The translations under genes were made by a program, and so were the position numbers. Positions 29,553 to 38,967 of a DNA stretch of 64,000 nt are shown in pieces. Numbering within the stretch: position 1 is the first letter of the stretch; each line of letters starts with the position of its first letter. This DNA comes from Azospirillum halopraeferens DSM 3675 (GTDB taxonomy: Bacteria > Pseudomonadota > Alphaproteobacteria > Azospirillales > Azospirillaceae), in contig NZ_KE386929.1 in assembly GCF_000429625.1 (NCBI RefSeq), forward strand, positions 22,276-86,275. The letters are read 5' to 3'. The notes below the pieces were generated by a model. The model worked only from the letters and a program-made list of their open reading frames with translations, was not told where the DNA came from and did no database searches.

Positions 29553-29870
29553 TATCCGCCGCCCTCTCCGGCGTGCACGTGTTGCGCCGCAACATCCGCG
29601 GGCCGGCCGGTCACCGTTGCGTAAAATTGCCGCCATGAATCCACACCCCCCGACGACCGCTTAGGCCAAAGGGGGTAGATTGGAATCATTTCATTCGTCT
29701 CACCCCGCCATTGAACGGCCATTTCGCCGCGCTTTGCCCGGCATTGCCGCTGTTGCAAAGCGACGGCCGGAAAGGCATGCTCAACGGCGAAAAAATCGGC
29801 CTCAACACCGCCTCGTCTTGGCGAGGTGGGCGGGGGATTTATGGCCGATACAATGTTTTTGGGGGAACGG
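29553..29870. other. 318-bp gap before hppA, no gene supported
   Basis: The region is AT-richer than its neighbours. It contains a small hairpin, CCTCG-TCTTGG-CGAGG (29811-29826), and the hppA leader with two candidate starts. I see no convincing small gene and no clear riboswitch, although a long leader is present. Confidence 0.4.
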
Positions 29871-31982
<2,112 letters not shown>

Positions 31983-32003
31983 CCCGCGGCCCCCGGTTCT
32001 TCA

Positions 32004-32039
32004 CCCCCCGGAGCCGGCGGCTCCGGGGGGTCGTTTTTT
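32004..32039 (+). terminator. Rho-independent terminator of hppA
   Basis: CCCCCCGGAGCC (32004-32015), loop GGC, GGCTCCGGGGGG (32019-32030), then TCGTTTTTT. It is a perfect 12-bp stem with a U tract. Confidence 0.95.
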
Positions 32040-32062
32040 CACTCCCTCCGCTTCCCCCCGAA

Positions 32063-32094
32063 TCAGAAAGGGCCGGGCGATCGCGCCCGGCCCT
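32063..32094 (-). terminator. Terminator of bamE (minus strand)
   Basis: AGGGCCGGGCG and CGCCCGGCCCT (32069-32079, 32084-32094) form an 11-bp stem; read on the minus strand it is followed by TTTCTGATT. It lies about 30 bp downstream of the bamE stop. Confidence 0.82.
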
Positions 32095-32123
32095 CCCCGT
32101 TCGTGCAGGCTCCGCAGAATGCC

Positions 32124-32588
32124 TCAGAGGCCGCCCGGCCCGCGGCCCTTGTCCTTGGCGCTGAAGCGGCCGACGTTGCCGATCATCTGCTCCAGGAAGG
32201 TCATCTCGCGGCCATGGGTCGGCGTGGCGCGGGAAACGATAGAGACGTCCTGTCCCGCCTCGGCGTCCATCTGCTGCACGCCGCTGACCACGCCGGACGG
32301 GTCGAACTGCACGACGACCACCCGGCGTTCCACCACGTCGGGCTGGAAGAAGGCCGTCTTCTCCGTCCGCTGGCCGATGTAATACCAGACGTCGGGATCG
32401 AAGGTGCCGACCGAGGTGGGCGTGCCCAGCAGGGAAGCCACGTCCTCCCGGCGGCTCTCGCCCGCCCGGATCGCGGACACCAGTTCGGGGTCCGTCATGT
32501 TGCCGCGGGTGGCCACGGTCGGCGCACAGGCGGTCGCGGTCAGGCCCAGCAGGGCGGCCGCGCACAGCGCGTGGATCGGTTTCGTCAT
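32124..32588 (-). CDS. bamE: Outer-membrane assembly lipoprotein BamE/SmpA-like
   Basis: The start MTKPIHALCAAALLGLTATAC gives a signal peptide with lipobox LTATAC, so the mature 135-residue protein is lipidated at Cys and placed in the outer membrane. The mature region has the SmpA/OmlA pattern: GNMTDPELVSAIRAGESRREDVASLLGTPTSVGTFDPDVWYYIGQRTEK, then VERRVVVVQFDPSGVVSG. BamE helps the BAM complex fold outer-membrane beta-barrels. The C-terminus is longer than in E. coli, as is common in alphaproteobacteria. It is divergent from the cytochrome chaperone gene that starts 189 bp away. Confidence 0.92.
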   Translation of the reverse strand: MTKPIHALCAAALLGLTATACAPTVATRGNMTDPELVSAIRAGESRREDVASLLGTPTSVGTFDPDVWYYIGQRTEKTAFFQPDVVERRVVVVQFDPSGVVSGVQQMDAEAGQDVSIVSRATPTHGREMTFLEQMIGNVGRFSAKDKGRGPGGL

Positions 32589-32776
32589 GGCGGTCGGCTC
32601 GTTTTCCTGGCAGGAGGCGGGAGCGGCGCTTGACGGCGCACCCCCTTTGGCCCAAATGGGGTGACATTCGCACCGGCCCCTCGGCGCTGTCAATGGCGAC
32701 GGCATCCCGAGTCGCGGCGCCGTTCCGTTCCATCCGACACCCATCCCGCCGTTGCGCGCGGGGGAGGACCCGATCC

Positions 32777-33346
32777 GTGTTCGCCCGCCTGTTCAACCGC
32801 CGTGACGTCCACGCCGACACCGCCTTCTACACCGCCATCGTCGCCCGGTCCCGCGACGAGGCGTTCTACCGCGACCTCGGCGTACCCGACAGCATCGACG
32901 GACGCTTCGACATGGTCGCCCTCCACGTGTTCCTGATCATGCACCGCCTGAAGGGCGAAGGCGGTGCCGCCGAGGCGACGGCGCGCCGCCTGTACGACAT
33001 CATGACCATGGACTTCGACCGGACCCTGCGCGAGATGGGGGTGGGCGACAGCGGCCTCGGCCGGCGCGTCACCGCCATGGTGCGCGGCGTTGCCGGGCGC
33101 ATCCAGGCGTACGGCGCCGCCCTGGCCGCCGCCGACGATCGGGCTCTGGAGGTGGTGCTGGACAACAACGTCTACGGCACGGTGCACGACGTCGATCCCG
33201 CTGCGCTGGCGGCCATGGCCGCCTATGTCCGTGCCCAGGCCGCGGCGCTGGCGGCGCAACCCCTGGCCGAGGTGCTGGCCGGCCGGCCGCGCTTCATCCC
33301 GGTGCCCCTGCCCGGCGGAGAGCCGGGCGGCGCGCATTCGGGGTAG
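32777..33346 (+). CDS. Ubiquinol-cytochrome c chaperone (CBP3/UQCC1 family)
   Basis: I use the GTG start at 32777, which follows GGGGGAGGACCC; upstream in-frame codons extend into unlikely coding sequence. The 189-residue protein begins VFARLFNRRDVHADTAFYTAIVARSRDEAFYRDLGVPDSIDGRFDMVALHVFLIMHRLKGEGG, the characteristic CBP3-type helix set, and continues TARRLYDIMTMDFDRTLREMGVGDSGLGRRVTAMVRG. Family members help assemble cytochrome b of the bc1 complex. This is one of the genes common to alphaproteobacteria and mitochondria, as is the NDUFAF6 homologue in this window. It precedes the DUF177-rpmF block on the same strand. Confidence 0.86.
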   Translation: MFARLFNRRDVHADTAFYTAIVARSRDEAFYRDLGVPDSIDGRFDMVALHVFLIMHRLKGEGGAAEATARRLYDIMTMDFDRTLREMGVGDSGLGRRVTAMVRGVAGRIQAYGAALAAADDRALEVVLDNNVYGTVHDVDPAALAAMAAYVRAQAAALAAQPLAEVLAGRPRFIPVPLPGGEPGGAHSG

Positions 33347-33504
33347 GCCGCGAACCCGGGCCACCGCGGCCTGTTGACCGGAAGGGTGGAGACGAACGCC
33401 GGACCGCGCCCGTCGCGCGGCGGCTTCCGCTCCGCGACGAACTGTGATTGAGTCGCCGTTGCGACCACGATCGGCAGTCACGAAACAAGGCGGACCAACC
33501 GGCC

Positions 33505-34077
33505 ATGCAGCACGGCACCACTCACGGCGGCGCCCCCGCGAGCCCGCCCCCCGAGTTTTCCCGCTTCGTCAGCGCCGACCGCGTGCAGCGCGGCGAGGTG
33601 GTGGAGGAGATCACGGCCGGCGAGGCGGAACGGCGCGCATTGGCCGCCCGCTTCGAGCTGGAGGCCATCGACCGCCTGACCGCCACCGTCCGGCTGAGCC
33701 GGGTGCGCGGGGAGATGGTGCGGGTTTCGGGTGAACTGGAGGCCGAGGTGGTGCAGACCTGTGTCGTCACGCTGGAACCGGTGCGCAACACCGTGTCCGA
33801 GCGGTTCGAGGCGCTGTTCGCCCCCGACGCGCTGCTGCCCGACTATGGCGACGAGATCGACATCGACGCCTGCATGCTCGACGAGGAGATGCCGGAGGCC
33901 ATGGACAACGGCCGCATCGACATCGGCGAGCTGACGGCGCAGCACCTGTCCCTGGCGCTTGATCCCTACCCGCGCGCGCCCGGTGTGGAGCCGCCGTCGG
34001 CCGAGGAGGTGGACGCCTCCCCCGATGCCCGGCCCAACCCGTTCGCAGTGCTGGAGCGGTTGAAGCGCCCCCATTGA
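33505..34077 (+). CDS. DUF177 / YceD family protein
   Basis: The 190-residue protein starts MQHGTTHGGAPASPPPEFSRFVSADRVQ. The YceD/DUF177 pattern is visible: an N-terminal 'FSR.V....' strand, RFELEAIDRLTATVRLSRVRGEMVRVSGELEAEVVQTCVVTLEPV (with the conserved Cys that normally lies in a CVVTLEP motif), VSERFEALFAP, and acidic DYGDEIDIDACMLDEE. In bacteria this protein is encoded directly upstream of rpmF and may act in 23S rRNA or large-subunit assembly (reported for homologues). Here the same order holds, with 110 bp to rpmF that contain a promoter and a terminator-like hairpin. Confidence 0.9.
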   Translation: MQHGTTHGGAPASPPPEFSRFVSADRVQRGEVVEEITAGEAERRALAARFELEAIDRLTATVRLSRVRGEMVRVSGELEAEVVQTCVVTLEPVRNTVSERFEALFAPDALLPDYGDEIDIDACMLDEEMPEAMDNGRIDIGELTAQHLSLALDPYPRAPGVEPPSAEEVDASPDARPNPFAVLERLKRPH

Positions 34078-34093
34078 GGGGAACGGAACGGGC

Positions 34094-34122
34094 TTGCCCT
34101 TGGCGCGGGTTTGCCGTATTGA
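34094..34122 (+). promoter_or_regulatory. Candidate promoter for rpmF
   Basis: TTGCCC (34094-34099) and TATTGA (34117-34122) are separated by 17 bp and lie just before a terminator-like hairpin and rpmF. Inferred from spacing alone. Confidence 0.45.
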
Positions 34123-34137
34123 ATGCGGCTCGCGTCA

Positions 34138-34163
34138 GGCGGCCCTCGTTCGGGCCGCCTTTT
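34138..34163 (+). terminator. Terminator/attenuator hairpin in the rpmF leader
   Basis: GGCGGCCC, loop TCGTTC, GGGCCGCC, then TTTT (34138-34163). This rho-independent-looking hairpin sits 24 bp before the rpmF ATG, so it could end transcripts from DUF177 or act as an attenuator for rpmF. Confidence 0.8.
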
Positions 34164-34187
34164 CCAATGATATGAGAGTATACCGTC

Positions 34188-34370
34188 ATGGCCGTTCCGA
34201 AGAAGAAGACCTCCAAGTCCCGGCGCAACATGCGGCGCTCGCACCACGCGCTGTCGACCCACAGCTACGCGGAGTGCGCGAACTGCGGCGAGCTGAAGCG
34301 TCCCCATCACGTCTGCGGCGCGTGCGGCCATTACGATCAGCGCGAAGTGGTGAAGACCTCGGCGGCTTGA
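34188..34370 (+). CDS. rpmF: 50S ribosomal protein L32
   Basis: The 60-residue protein begins MAVPKKKTSKSRRNMRRSHHAL and contains the zinc-ribbon form CANC (with Glu/Leu between) and CGACGHYD, the C+ L32 type. Length and sequence are typical for alphaproteobacteria. It is part of the large ribosomal subunit. It is flanked by DUF177 upstream and plsX-fabH downstream, a cluster that links ribosome and phospholipid synthesis. The leader holds a hairpin followed by a T run, so L32 output may be attenuated. The SD is the GAGAG before the ATG. Confidence 0.98.
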   Translation: MAVPKKKTSKSRRNMRRSHHALSTHSYAECANCGELKRPHHVCGACGHYDQREVVKTSAA

Positions 34371-34422
34371 TGCCGCCGTTTCGCCGGTCCGCCCTCCGTT
34401 GGCAGCAGGGAGTCCGTCCGAG

Positions 34423-35475
34423 GTGAGCCAGCGCCTGACCATCGCCCTTGATGCCATGGGCGGCGACCATGCGCCCGACATGGTGGTTGCCGGTGCGGAC
34501 ATCGCGCGCGAGCGGCATCCCGACGTCCGCTACCTGCTGTTCGGCGATGCCGCCCGCATCGAGCCGCTGCTGGCCAGGCGCCCCACGCTTCAGACGGTGA
34601 CCGAGGTGGTGCACACCGCCGACGCCGTAGCGGGGGATGCCAAGCCGTCGGTGGCTCTGCGCACGGGGCGGCAGTCCAGCATGCGGCTCGCCATCGACGC
34701 CGTGGCCCAGGGACGTGCGGCCTGCGTGGTTTCGGCCGGAAACACCGGCGCCCTCATGGCGATGGCGAAGTTCGTGCTGAAGACGCTGCCGGGAATCGAC
34801 CGGCCGGCGATCGCGTCATTCTTCCCGACCCAGGTCGGCGAAAGCGTGATGCTCGACCTCGGCGCCAACACCGAGTGCACGGCCGACAACCTCGTGCAGT
34901 TCGCGCTGATGGGAACGGTGTTCGCCCGGACGGTGCTGGGCCTGGCCGAACCGACGGTCGGCGTGCTCAACATCGGGTCCGAGGACGTGAAGGGCAACGA
35001 GACGGTGCGCGGCGCCGCGGCGCGCCTGCGCACCATGCCCCTGCCCGGCCGGTTCTACGGCTTCGTCGAGGGGACGGACATCGCGGCCGGCACCACCGAT
35101 GTGATCGTCACCGACGGCTTCACCGGCAACGTGGCGCTGAAGACCGCCGAGGGCACGGCCAAGCTCTACACCGAGTTCCTGCGCCGCACCTTCCAGGCGT
35201 CCCTGACCGCCCGGCTGGGCTACCTGCTGGCGCGTTCGGCCTTCAAGAAGCTGAAGACGCGGACCGATCCGCGGCGCTACAACGGCGCCATGTTCCTCGG
35301 CTTGCGCGGCGTGTGCGTCAAGAGTCACGGCGGCACCGACGCGGTCGGCTTCGCCAACGCAATCGGCGTGGCGCTGAACCTGGCGGCCAACAGCTTCAAC
35401 GACAAGATCATGGAAGAAATGCAGCGCCTCGCCAGCGCCGCTCCTCTTCCCGGAACCCAGGCGGCGGCGGTCTGA
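34423..35475 (+). CDS. plsX: Phosphate acyltransferase PlsX
   Basis: The GTG at 34423 gives MSQRLTIALDAMGGDHAPDMVV, which matches the family start; an in-frame TTG at 34399 is also possible. The 350-residue protein carries the PlsX signatures: IALDAMGGDHAP, SVALRTGRQSSMRLAIDAV, CVVSAGNTGALMAMAKFVLK, MLDLGANTECTADNLVQFALMG, GTTDVIVTDGFTGNVALKT and HGGTDAVGFANAIGVAL. PlsX makes acyl-phosphate from acyl-ACP, feeding PlsY for phosphatidic acid. It overlaps nothing and is followed by fabH after 4 bp, so the two are co-transcribed and probably coupled. Peripheral membrane association is expected from the family. Confidence 0.97.
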   Translation: MSQRLTIALDAMGGDHAPDMVVAGADIARERHPDVRYLLFGDAARIEPLLARRPTLQTVTEVVHTADAVAGDAKPSVALRTGRQSSMRLAIDAVAQGRAACVVSAGNTGALMAMAKFVLKTLPGIDRPAIASFFPTQVGESVMLDLGANTECTADNLVQFALMGTVFARTVLGLAEPTVGVLNIGSEDVKGNETVRGAAARLRTMPLPGRFYGFVEGTDIAAGTTDVIVTDGFTGNVALKTAEGTAKLYTEFLRRTFQASLTARLGYLLARSAFKKLKTRTDPRRYNGAMFLGLRGVCVKSHGGTDAVGFANAIGVALNLAANSFNDKIMEEMQRLASAAPLPGTQAAAV

Positions 35476-35479
35476 TATC

Positions 35480-36454
35480 ATGGTCAAGCGCTCCCGGATC
35501 GTCGGCTGCGGGTCGTACCTGCCGGCCAACGCCGTTTCCAACGAGGACCTGACGAAGCGGGTCGACACCTCCGACGACTGGATCGTCCAGCGCACCGGCA
35601 TCCGCTCCCGCCACATCGCGGCGGATGGCGAGCTGACCTCCGATCTGGCGGTCGCTGCGGCACGGGCCGCCCTGGAGCGGGCCGGACTGCAGGGTGCCGA
35701 CATCGACTGCATCGTCCTGGCGACCACGACTCCGGACAACACCTTCCCCTCCACCGCCACAAAGGTGCAGGCGGCGCTGGGCATGACCCGTGGCTTCGCG
35801 CTGGACGTCCAGGCGGTGTGCGCCGGCTTCATCTACGCCCTGTCGGTGGCCGACACCTTCGTGCGTACCGGACAGGCGACTCGCGCCCTGGTCATCGGGG
35901 CCGAGACGTTCTCGCGCATCCTCGACTGGAACGACCGCACCACCTGCGTGCTGTTCGGCGACGGCGCCGGCGCGGTGGTGCTGGAGGCCGCGGAGGGCGC
36001 CGGGACGGCCGCCGACCGTGGTGTGCTGTCCACCCATCTGCATTCGGACGGCCGTTACTACGACCTGCTGTACGTGGATGGCGGCCCATCGACCACGGGC
36101 ACGGCCGGCTGCGTGCGCATGCACGGGCAGGAGATCTTCCGCCACGCCGTGACCAAGCTGTCGGAGGTGGTGGAGGAGGCGCTGGTGGCCAATGGGCTGG
36201 AGCCCTCGGCCATCGACTGGCTGGTGCCGCACCAGGCGAACCGCCGCATCATCGACGGCATCGCGCGCAAGCTGAAGCTGCCGGAAGACAAGGTCGTGCT
36301 GACCGTCGACCGTCACGGCAACACCTCTGCCGCCTCGATCCCGCTGGCCCTGGCGGAGGCGGTCAACGACGGCCGCATCAGGCGCGGCGACCTGATCCTG
36401 ATGGAAGCCATCGGCGGCGGCCTCACCTGGGGATCCGCCCTGGTCCGCTGGTAA
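35480..36454 (+). CDS. fabH: 3-oxoacyl-ACP synthase III FabH
   Basis: The 324-residue thiolase-fold enzyme has the FabH start IVGCGSYLPANAVSNEDL, the active-site Cys in DVQAVCAGFIYALSVAD, the His in WLVPHQANRRIIDGIA and the Asn in GNTSAASIPLAL, i.e. the Cys-His-Asn triad of initiating condensing enzymes. It condenses acetyl-CoA (or another starter) with malonyl-ACP to start type II fatty acid synthesis. It lies directly after plsX and 101 bp before ihfA on the same strand. Substrate preference beyond the family default cannot be read. Confidence 0.97.
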   Translation: MVKRSRIVGCGSYLPANAVSNEDLTKRVDTSDDWIVQRTGIRSRHIAADGELTSDLAVAAARAALERAGLQGADIDCIVLATTTPDNTFPSTATKVQAALGMTRGFALDVQAVCAGFIYALSVADTFVRTGQATRALVIGAETFSRILDWNDRTTCVLFGDGAGAVVLEAAEGAGTAADRGVLSTHLHSDGRYYDLLYVDGGPSTTGTAGCVRMHGQEIFRHAVTKLSEVVEEALVANGLEPSAIDWLVPHQANRRIIDGIARKLKLPEDKVVLTVDRHGNTSAASIPLALAEAVNDGRIRRGDLILMEAIGGGLTWGSALVRW

Positions 36455-36555
36455 CCCCGCGCCGGCCCGCCACCGCATTAGCCAAGCTTTTGAATTGACG
36501 GGGTTCCCGCGTCGCTCTACCGTTTCCCGACACGTCGCGGGAAGAGGACTGAGCG

Positions 36556-36888
36556 ATGTCCGAGCACACCGTTACGCGCGCCCATCTCAGCGAGGCCGTC
36601 TACCAGGAGGTGGGGCTGTCCCGCAACGAGTCGGCCGACCTGGTGGAGCATGTTCTGAACGAGCTGTCCGACGCGCTGGCGCGCGGTGAGATGGTGAAGA
36701 TTTCCTCGTTCGGCAGCTTCCAGGTGCGCCAGAAGGGCCAGCGCGTCGGCCGCAACCCCAAGACGGGGGAAGAGGTGCCGATCCTGCCCCGCCGTGTCCT
36801 GGTGTTCCGTGCCAGCCATGTTCTGAAGGACCGCATCAACCAGGGCCTGGCCCTGCAAGAGGCCGAAGCGGTCAAGGCGGCGTCCTGA
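36556..36888 (+). CDS. ihfA: Integration host factor alpha subunit
   Basis: The 110-residue HU/IHF-fold protein starts MSEHTVTRAHLSEAVYQEVGLSRNES and has the DNA-binding arm signature KISSFGSFQVRQKGQRVGRNPKTGEEVPILPRRVLVFRAS, with the conserved 'GRNPKTGEE' and Pro at the arm tip. The long C-terminal helix (ALQEAEAVKAAS) is the alpha-type tail. IHF binds and sharply bends DNA at WATCAA-N4-TTR sites. Its position after plsX-fabH and before a MerR gene is conserved in alphaproteobacteria. SD AGAGGAC lies before the ATG. Confidence 0.97.
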   Translation: MSEHTVTRAHLSEAVYQEVGLSRNESADLVEHVLNELSDALARGEMVKISSFGSFQVRQKGQRVGRNPKTGEEVPILPRRVLVFRASHVLKDRINQGLALQEAEAVKAAS

Positions 36889-36911
36889 GCCGGGACGGAG
36901 CCAGCCGGGGC

Positions 36912-37376
36912 ATGAGACCGCAGACACCCGTCAAATCGGCCACCGCCTTCCGCACCATCAGCGAGGTGTCGGAGGAGTTGGACATACCGCAGCACGTCCT
37001 GCGGTTCTGGGAGACCCGATTCCCGCAGATCCGTCCGCTCAAGCGCGGCGGTGGCCGTCGCTATTACCGGCCGGAGGACGTGGAGCTGCTGCGCCGCATC
37101 CGCAGCCTCCTCTATCACGAAGGCTACACGATCAAGGGCGTCCAGCGCCTTCTGCGCGAGCACCGCGGCACCCTGCCCGCGGCCGGCCTGGCCCCGCCCC
37201 CGCCCGGCGACGAGGCCGACGATCCCGCCGACACCGCGATTCCCGGCGAGGCCGAACCCGAGACCACGCCTGCGCTGCCCGACACCGCGCGCGCGGCGAT
37301 CGTCGACGTGGTCACCGAACTGAAGGCCCTGCGCGCCCTGCTGACTCCCGCCGATGAAAACGCGCCGGAGCGATAA
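36912..37376 (+). CDS. MerR-family regulator downstream of ihfA
   Basis: The 154-residue protein has the MerR N-terminal winged helix-turn-helix: FRTISEVSEELDIPQHVLRFWETRFPQIRPLKRGGGRRYYRPEDVELLRRIRSLL, with the RYY and the 'FWE' dimer contacts, then HEGYTIKGVQRLLREHRG. The C-terminal half is Pro/Asp/Glu-rich with a short helix (ARAAIVDVVTELKALRALLT) and no Cys pair, so it is not a metal or Fe-S sensor. The effector is unknown. It follows ihfA after 23 bp and precedes a tRNA-Pro gene, a conserved block in Rhodospirillales-like genomes. Confidence 0.93.
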   Translation: MRPQTPVKSATAFRTISEVSEELDIPQHVLRFWETRFPQIRPLKRGGGRRYYRPEDVELLRRIRSLLYHEGYTIKGVQRLLREHRGTLPAAGLAPPPPGDEADDPADTAIPGEAEPETTPALPDTARAAIVDVVTELKALRALLTPADENAPER

Positions 37377-37437
37377 GGAAGGGTTGCGTCGCCTTCCGAG
37401 GCTGGCTATATATGCCGCCCACACCGGCACCGGCTGA

Positions 37438-37514
37438 CGGAGCGTAGCGCAGCCTGGTAGCGCATCAGACTGGGGGTCTGGGGGTCGCAGGTTCAAATCC
37501 TGTCGCTCCGACCA
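37438..37514 (+). tRNA. tRNA-Pro (GGG anticodon)
   Basis: A cloverleaf of 77 nt with encoded CCA: acceptor CGGAGCG / CGCTCCG, D arm GCGC...GCGC, anticodon stem TCAGA / TCTGG around loop CTGGGGG (anticodon GGG), and T arm GCAGG TTCAAAT CCTGT. It is followed by a rho-independent terminator at 37534-37569. Confidence 0.95.
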
Positions 37515-37533
37515 ATTCCGGAGCCGGTGGAAA

Positions 37534-37569
37534 AGCCCCGAAGTTCAACGACTTCGGGGCTTTTGTTTT
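37534..37569 (+). terminator. Terminator after tRNA-Pro
   Basis: AGCCCCGAAGT (37534-37544), loop TCAACG, ACTTCGGGGCT (37551-37561), then TTTTGTTTT. Strong rho-independent form. Confidence 0.93.
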
Positions 37570-37677
37570 GGCCGCGGCGGGGCGATCCCTTTTCCGGGCG
37601 CGCAGGCGGCCGGACGGGTGCCGCCGCAGCTTCCCCCGCGGCTTGAATTCGCCGGGTGCCGTGGTAACCTCAGGGGC

Positions 37678-37846
37678 AGGAGGTGACGCGCTTTCCCCGC
37701 TTCCTGAAGGTGGGACCGGTTTCCCGGCCCCACCCCTTGGTTCAGCTACTCACGGTCCTGGTTGAAGCCGGCCTCGAACTCCAACTTCACCCGGAACCGG
37801 AAGCGGCGGAACCACTTCAGGAACGTTTTCAAACGCGTCACCTCCT
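37678..37846. repeat. Long inverted repeat with ribosome-binding-site-like ends
   Basis: AGGAGGTGACGCG at 37678-37690 and its complement CGCGTCACCTCCT at 37834-37846 are perfect 13-bp arms. Inside, CTTCCTGAAG (from about 37700) and its complement CTTCAGGAA(CG) (from about 37814) continue the match with gaps. The arms flank about 120 bp that includes a 28-codon ORF on the minus strand. No other gene is evident between the tRNA terminator (37569) and the thiL stop (37951). Confidence 0.75.
37746..37832 (-). CDS. Candidate small basic protein, 28 aa, with perfect Shine-Dalgarno
   Basis: On the minus strand AAGGAGGTGA (37838-37847), a ten-base match to the 16S anti-SD, sits 5 bases before a TTG at 37832 that opens a 28-codon ORF, MKTFLKWFRRFRFRVKLEFE and eight more residues, ending in TAG at 37746. 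The peptide is strongly cationic and aromatic, with alternating Phe/Arg. A GTG three codons upstream (within the SD) is an alternative start. The full SD is unusual for this genome, but the ORF lies in an inverted repeat, so it could be coincidental. No family is recognised. Confidence 0.45.
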   Translation of the reverse strand: MKTFLKWFRRFRFRVKLEFEAGFNQDRE

Positions 37847-37950
37847 TCCGCTTTGCCGTCCGGGATCAGTCCCGTCCGACGCGAGCATTTCACCTGAAGC
37901 GGCGCCGGACGGCGAGCAGAATCCAATGCGGATTCGCGTGTGGCGTGGAC

Positions 37951-38967
37951 TCAGAAATGCACCCAGCCGCGCGCCGGGACGTCCAGAGGGGCGCCGGTGG
38001 CATCCGTGACGGTGACGGTGCCGGTCGGGCCGTCCAGCAGGTGACCGATCTCGGCGATGGCCACTCCGGTCCGGGCGGCCAGGGCCGCCACGTCGGCGCG
38101 CCGGTCCGCCGGGGCGGTGAACAGAAGCTCGTAGTCGTCGCCGCCGGTCAGCGCCCGCACCAGGAGCGCCGGATCGTCCCCCACCACGGAACGGGCCGCC
38201 ACCGACAGGGGCACCCGGGCAGCCTCCAGGACCGCCGCGCAGCCCGATTCCTCGGCGAGGTGCGCCAGGTCGGCGACGAGGCCGTCGGACACGTCGATGG
38301 CGGTGATGGCCAGCCCGCGCAGGCCCCGGCCAACGGTCAGACGCGGCTCCGGCCGGCGCAGGCGGCCCAGCAGGTGCGCCTGCGCGCCGGCGTCGGCCAC
38401 CTCCAGTTCGCCCAGCGCAACCGCCAGGCCCAGGGCGGCGTCACCGATGGTGCCGGTGACGAACAGCGGGTCGCGCCGCGCCGTGGCGCGCGGCAGCGCC
38501 TGCCCGGCGGGAACGGTGCCGAAGGCGGTGACGGCCAGCGTGACGGGGCCGCGCGTCGACACGGAGTCGCCGCCGGCCAGCGCGATGCCGTAGCGCTGCT
38601 GGTCCTCGCCCAGGGCCGCGGCGAAGGCGGCCAGCCATGCCTCCGGCAGGTCGCGGGGCAGCGACACCGCCAGGGTGTACGCCAGCGGTTCGGCCCCCAT
38701 GGCCGCAAGATCGGAGAGGTTGACGCGCAGCAGCTTGGCGGCGATGTCGGCGGGCGGGTCGTCGGGCAGGAAATGGATGCCGGCGACCATGGCGTCCATG
38801 GTCACCACCAGTTCCCGCCCCGGCGGCACGGCGAACACCGCGGCGTCGTCGGCCAGCCCGCGGGCGCCGGCGAAACCGGCGGCCAGCGGCTTGAAATAGC
38901 GGGCGATCCGTCCGAACTCGCCCGAACCCGGCGGGGACGCCGGGGTGTCAGCCGTCGTCCCGGGCAC
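37951..38967 (-). CDS. thiL: Thiamine-monophosphate kinase ThiL
   Basis: The family core starts at GEFGRIARYFKPLA; no ATG is near, so I use the GTG at 38967, which overlaps the nusB stop by 20 bp, giving 338 residues. ThiL motifs: GLADDAAVFAVPPGRELVVTMDAMVAGIHF (metal-binding DDAA and TxDxxxEGxHF variant), VNLSDLAAMGAEPLAYTLAVSLP, GIALAGGDSVSTRGPVTLAVTAFG, TAIDVSDGLVADLAHLAEESG and GGDDYELLF. It phosphorylates thiamine phosphate to thiamine diphosphate. It is the last gene of ribE-ribB-ribH-nusB-thiL, all on the minus strand. Confidence 0.95.
   Translation of the reverse strand: MPGTTADTPASPPGSGEFGRIARYFKPLAAGFAGARGLADDAAVFAVPPGRELVVTMDAMVAGIHFLPDDPPADIAAKLLRVNLSDLAAMGAEPLAYTLAVSLPRDLPEAWLAAFAAALGEDQQRYGIALAGGDSVSTRGPVTLAVTAFGTVPAGQALPRATARRDPLFVTGTIGDAALGLAVALGELEVADAGAQAHLLGRLRRPEPRLTVGRGLRGLAITAIDVSDGLVADLAHLAEESGCAAVLEAARVPLSVAARSVVGDDPALLVRALTGGDDYELLFTAPADRRADVAALAARTGVAIAEIGHLLDGPTGTVTVTDATGAPLDVPARGWVHF

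Noticed and set aside
37683..38009. 108-codon GTG frame on the plus strand across the inverted repeat
   Set aside because: It overlaps the 3' end of thiL by 59 bp, has no domain, and its SD is the inverted copy of the arm at 37838-37847. It is likely a by-product of the repeat.
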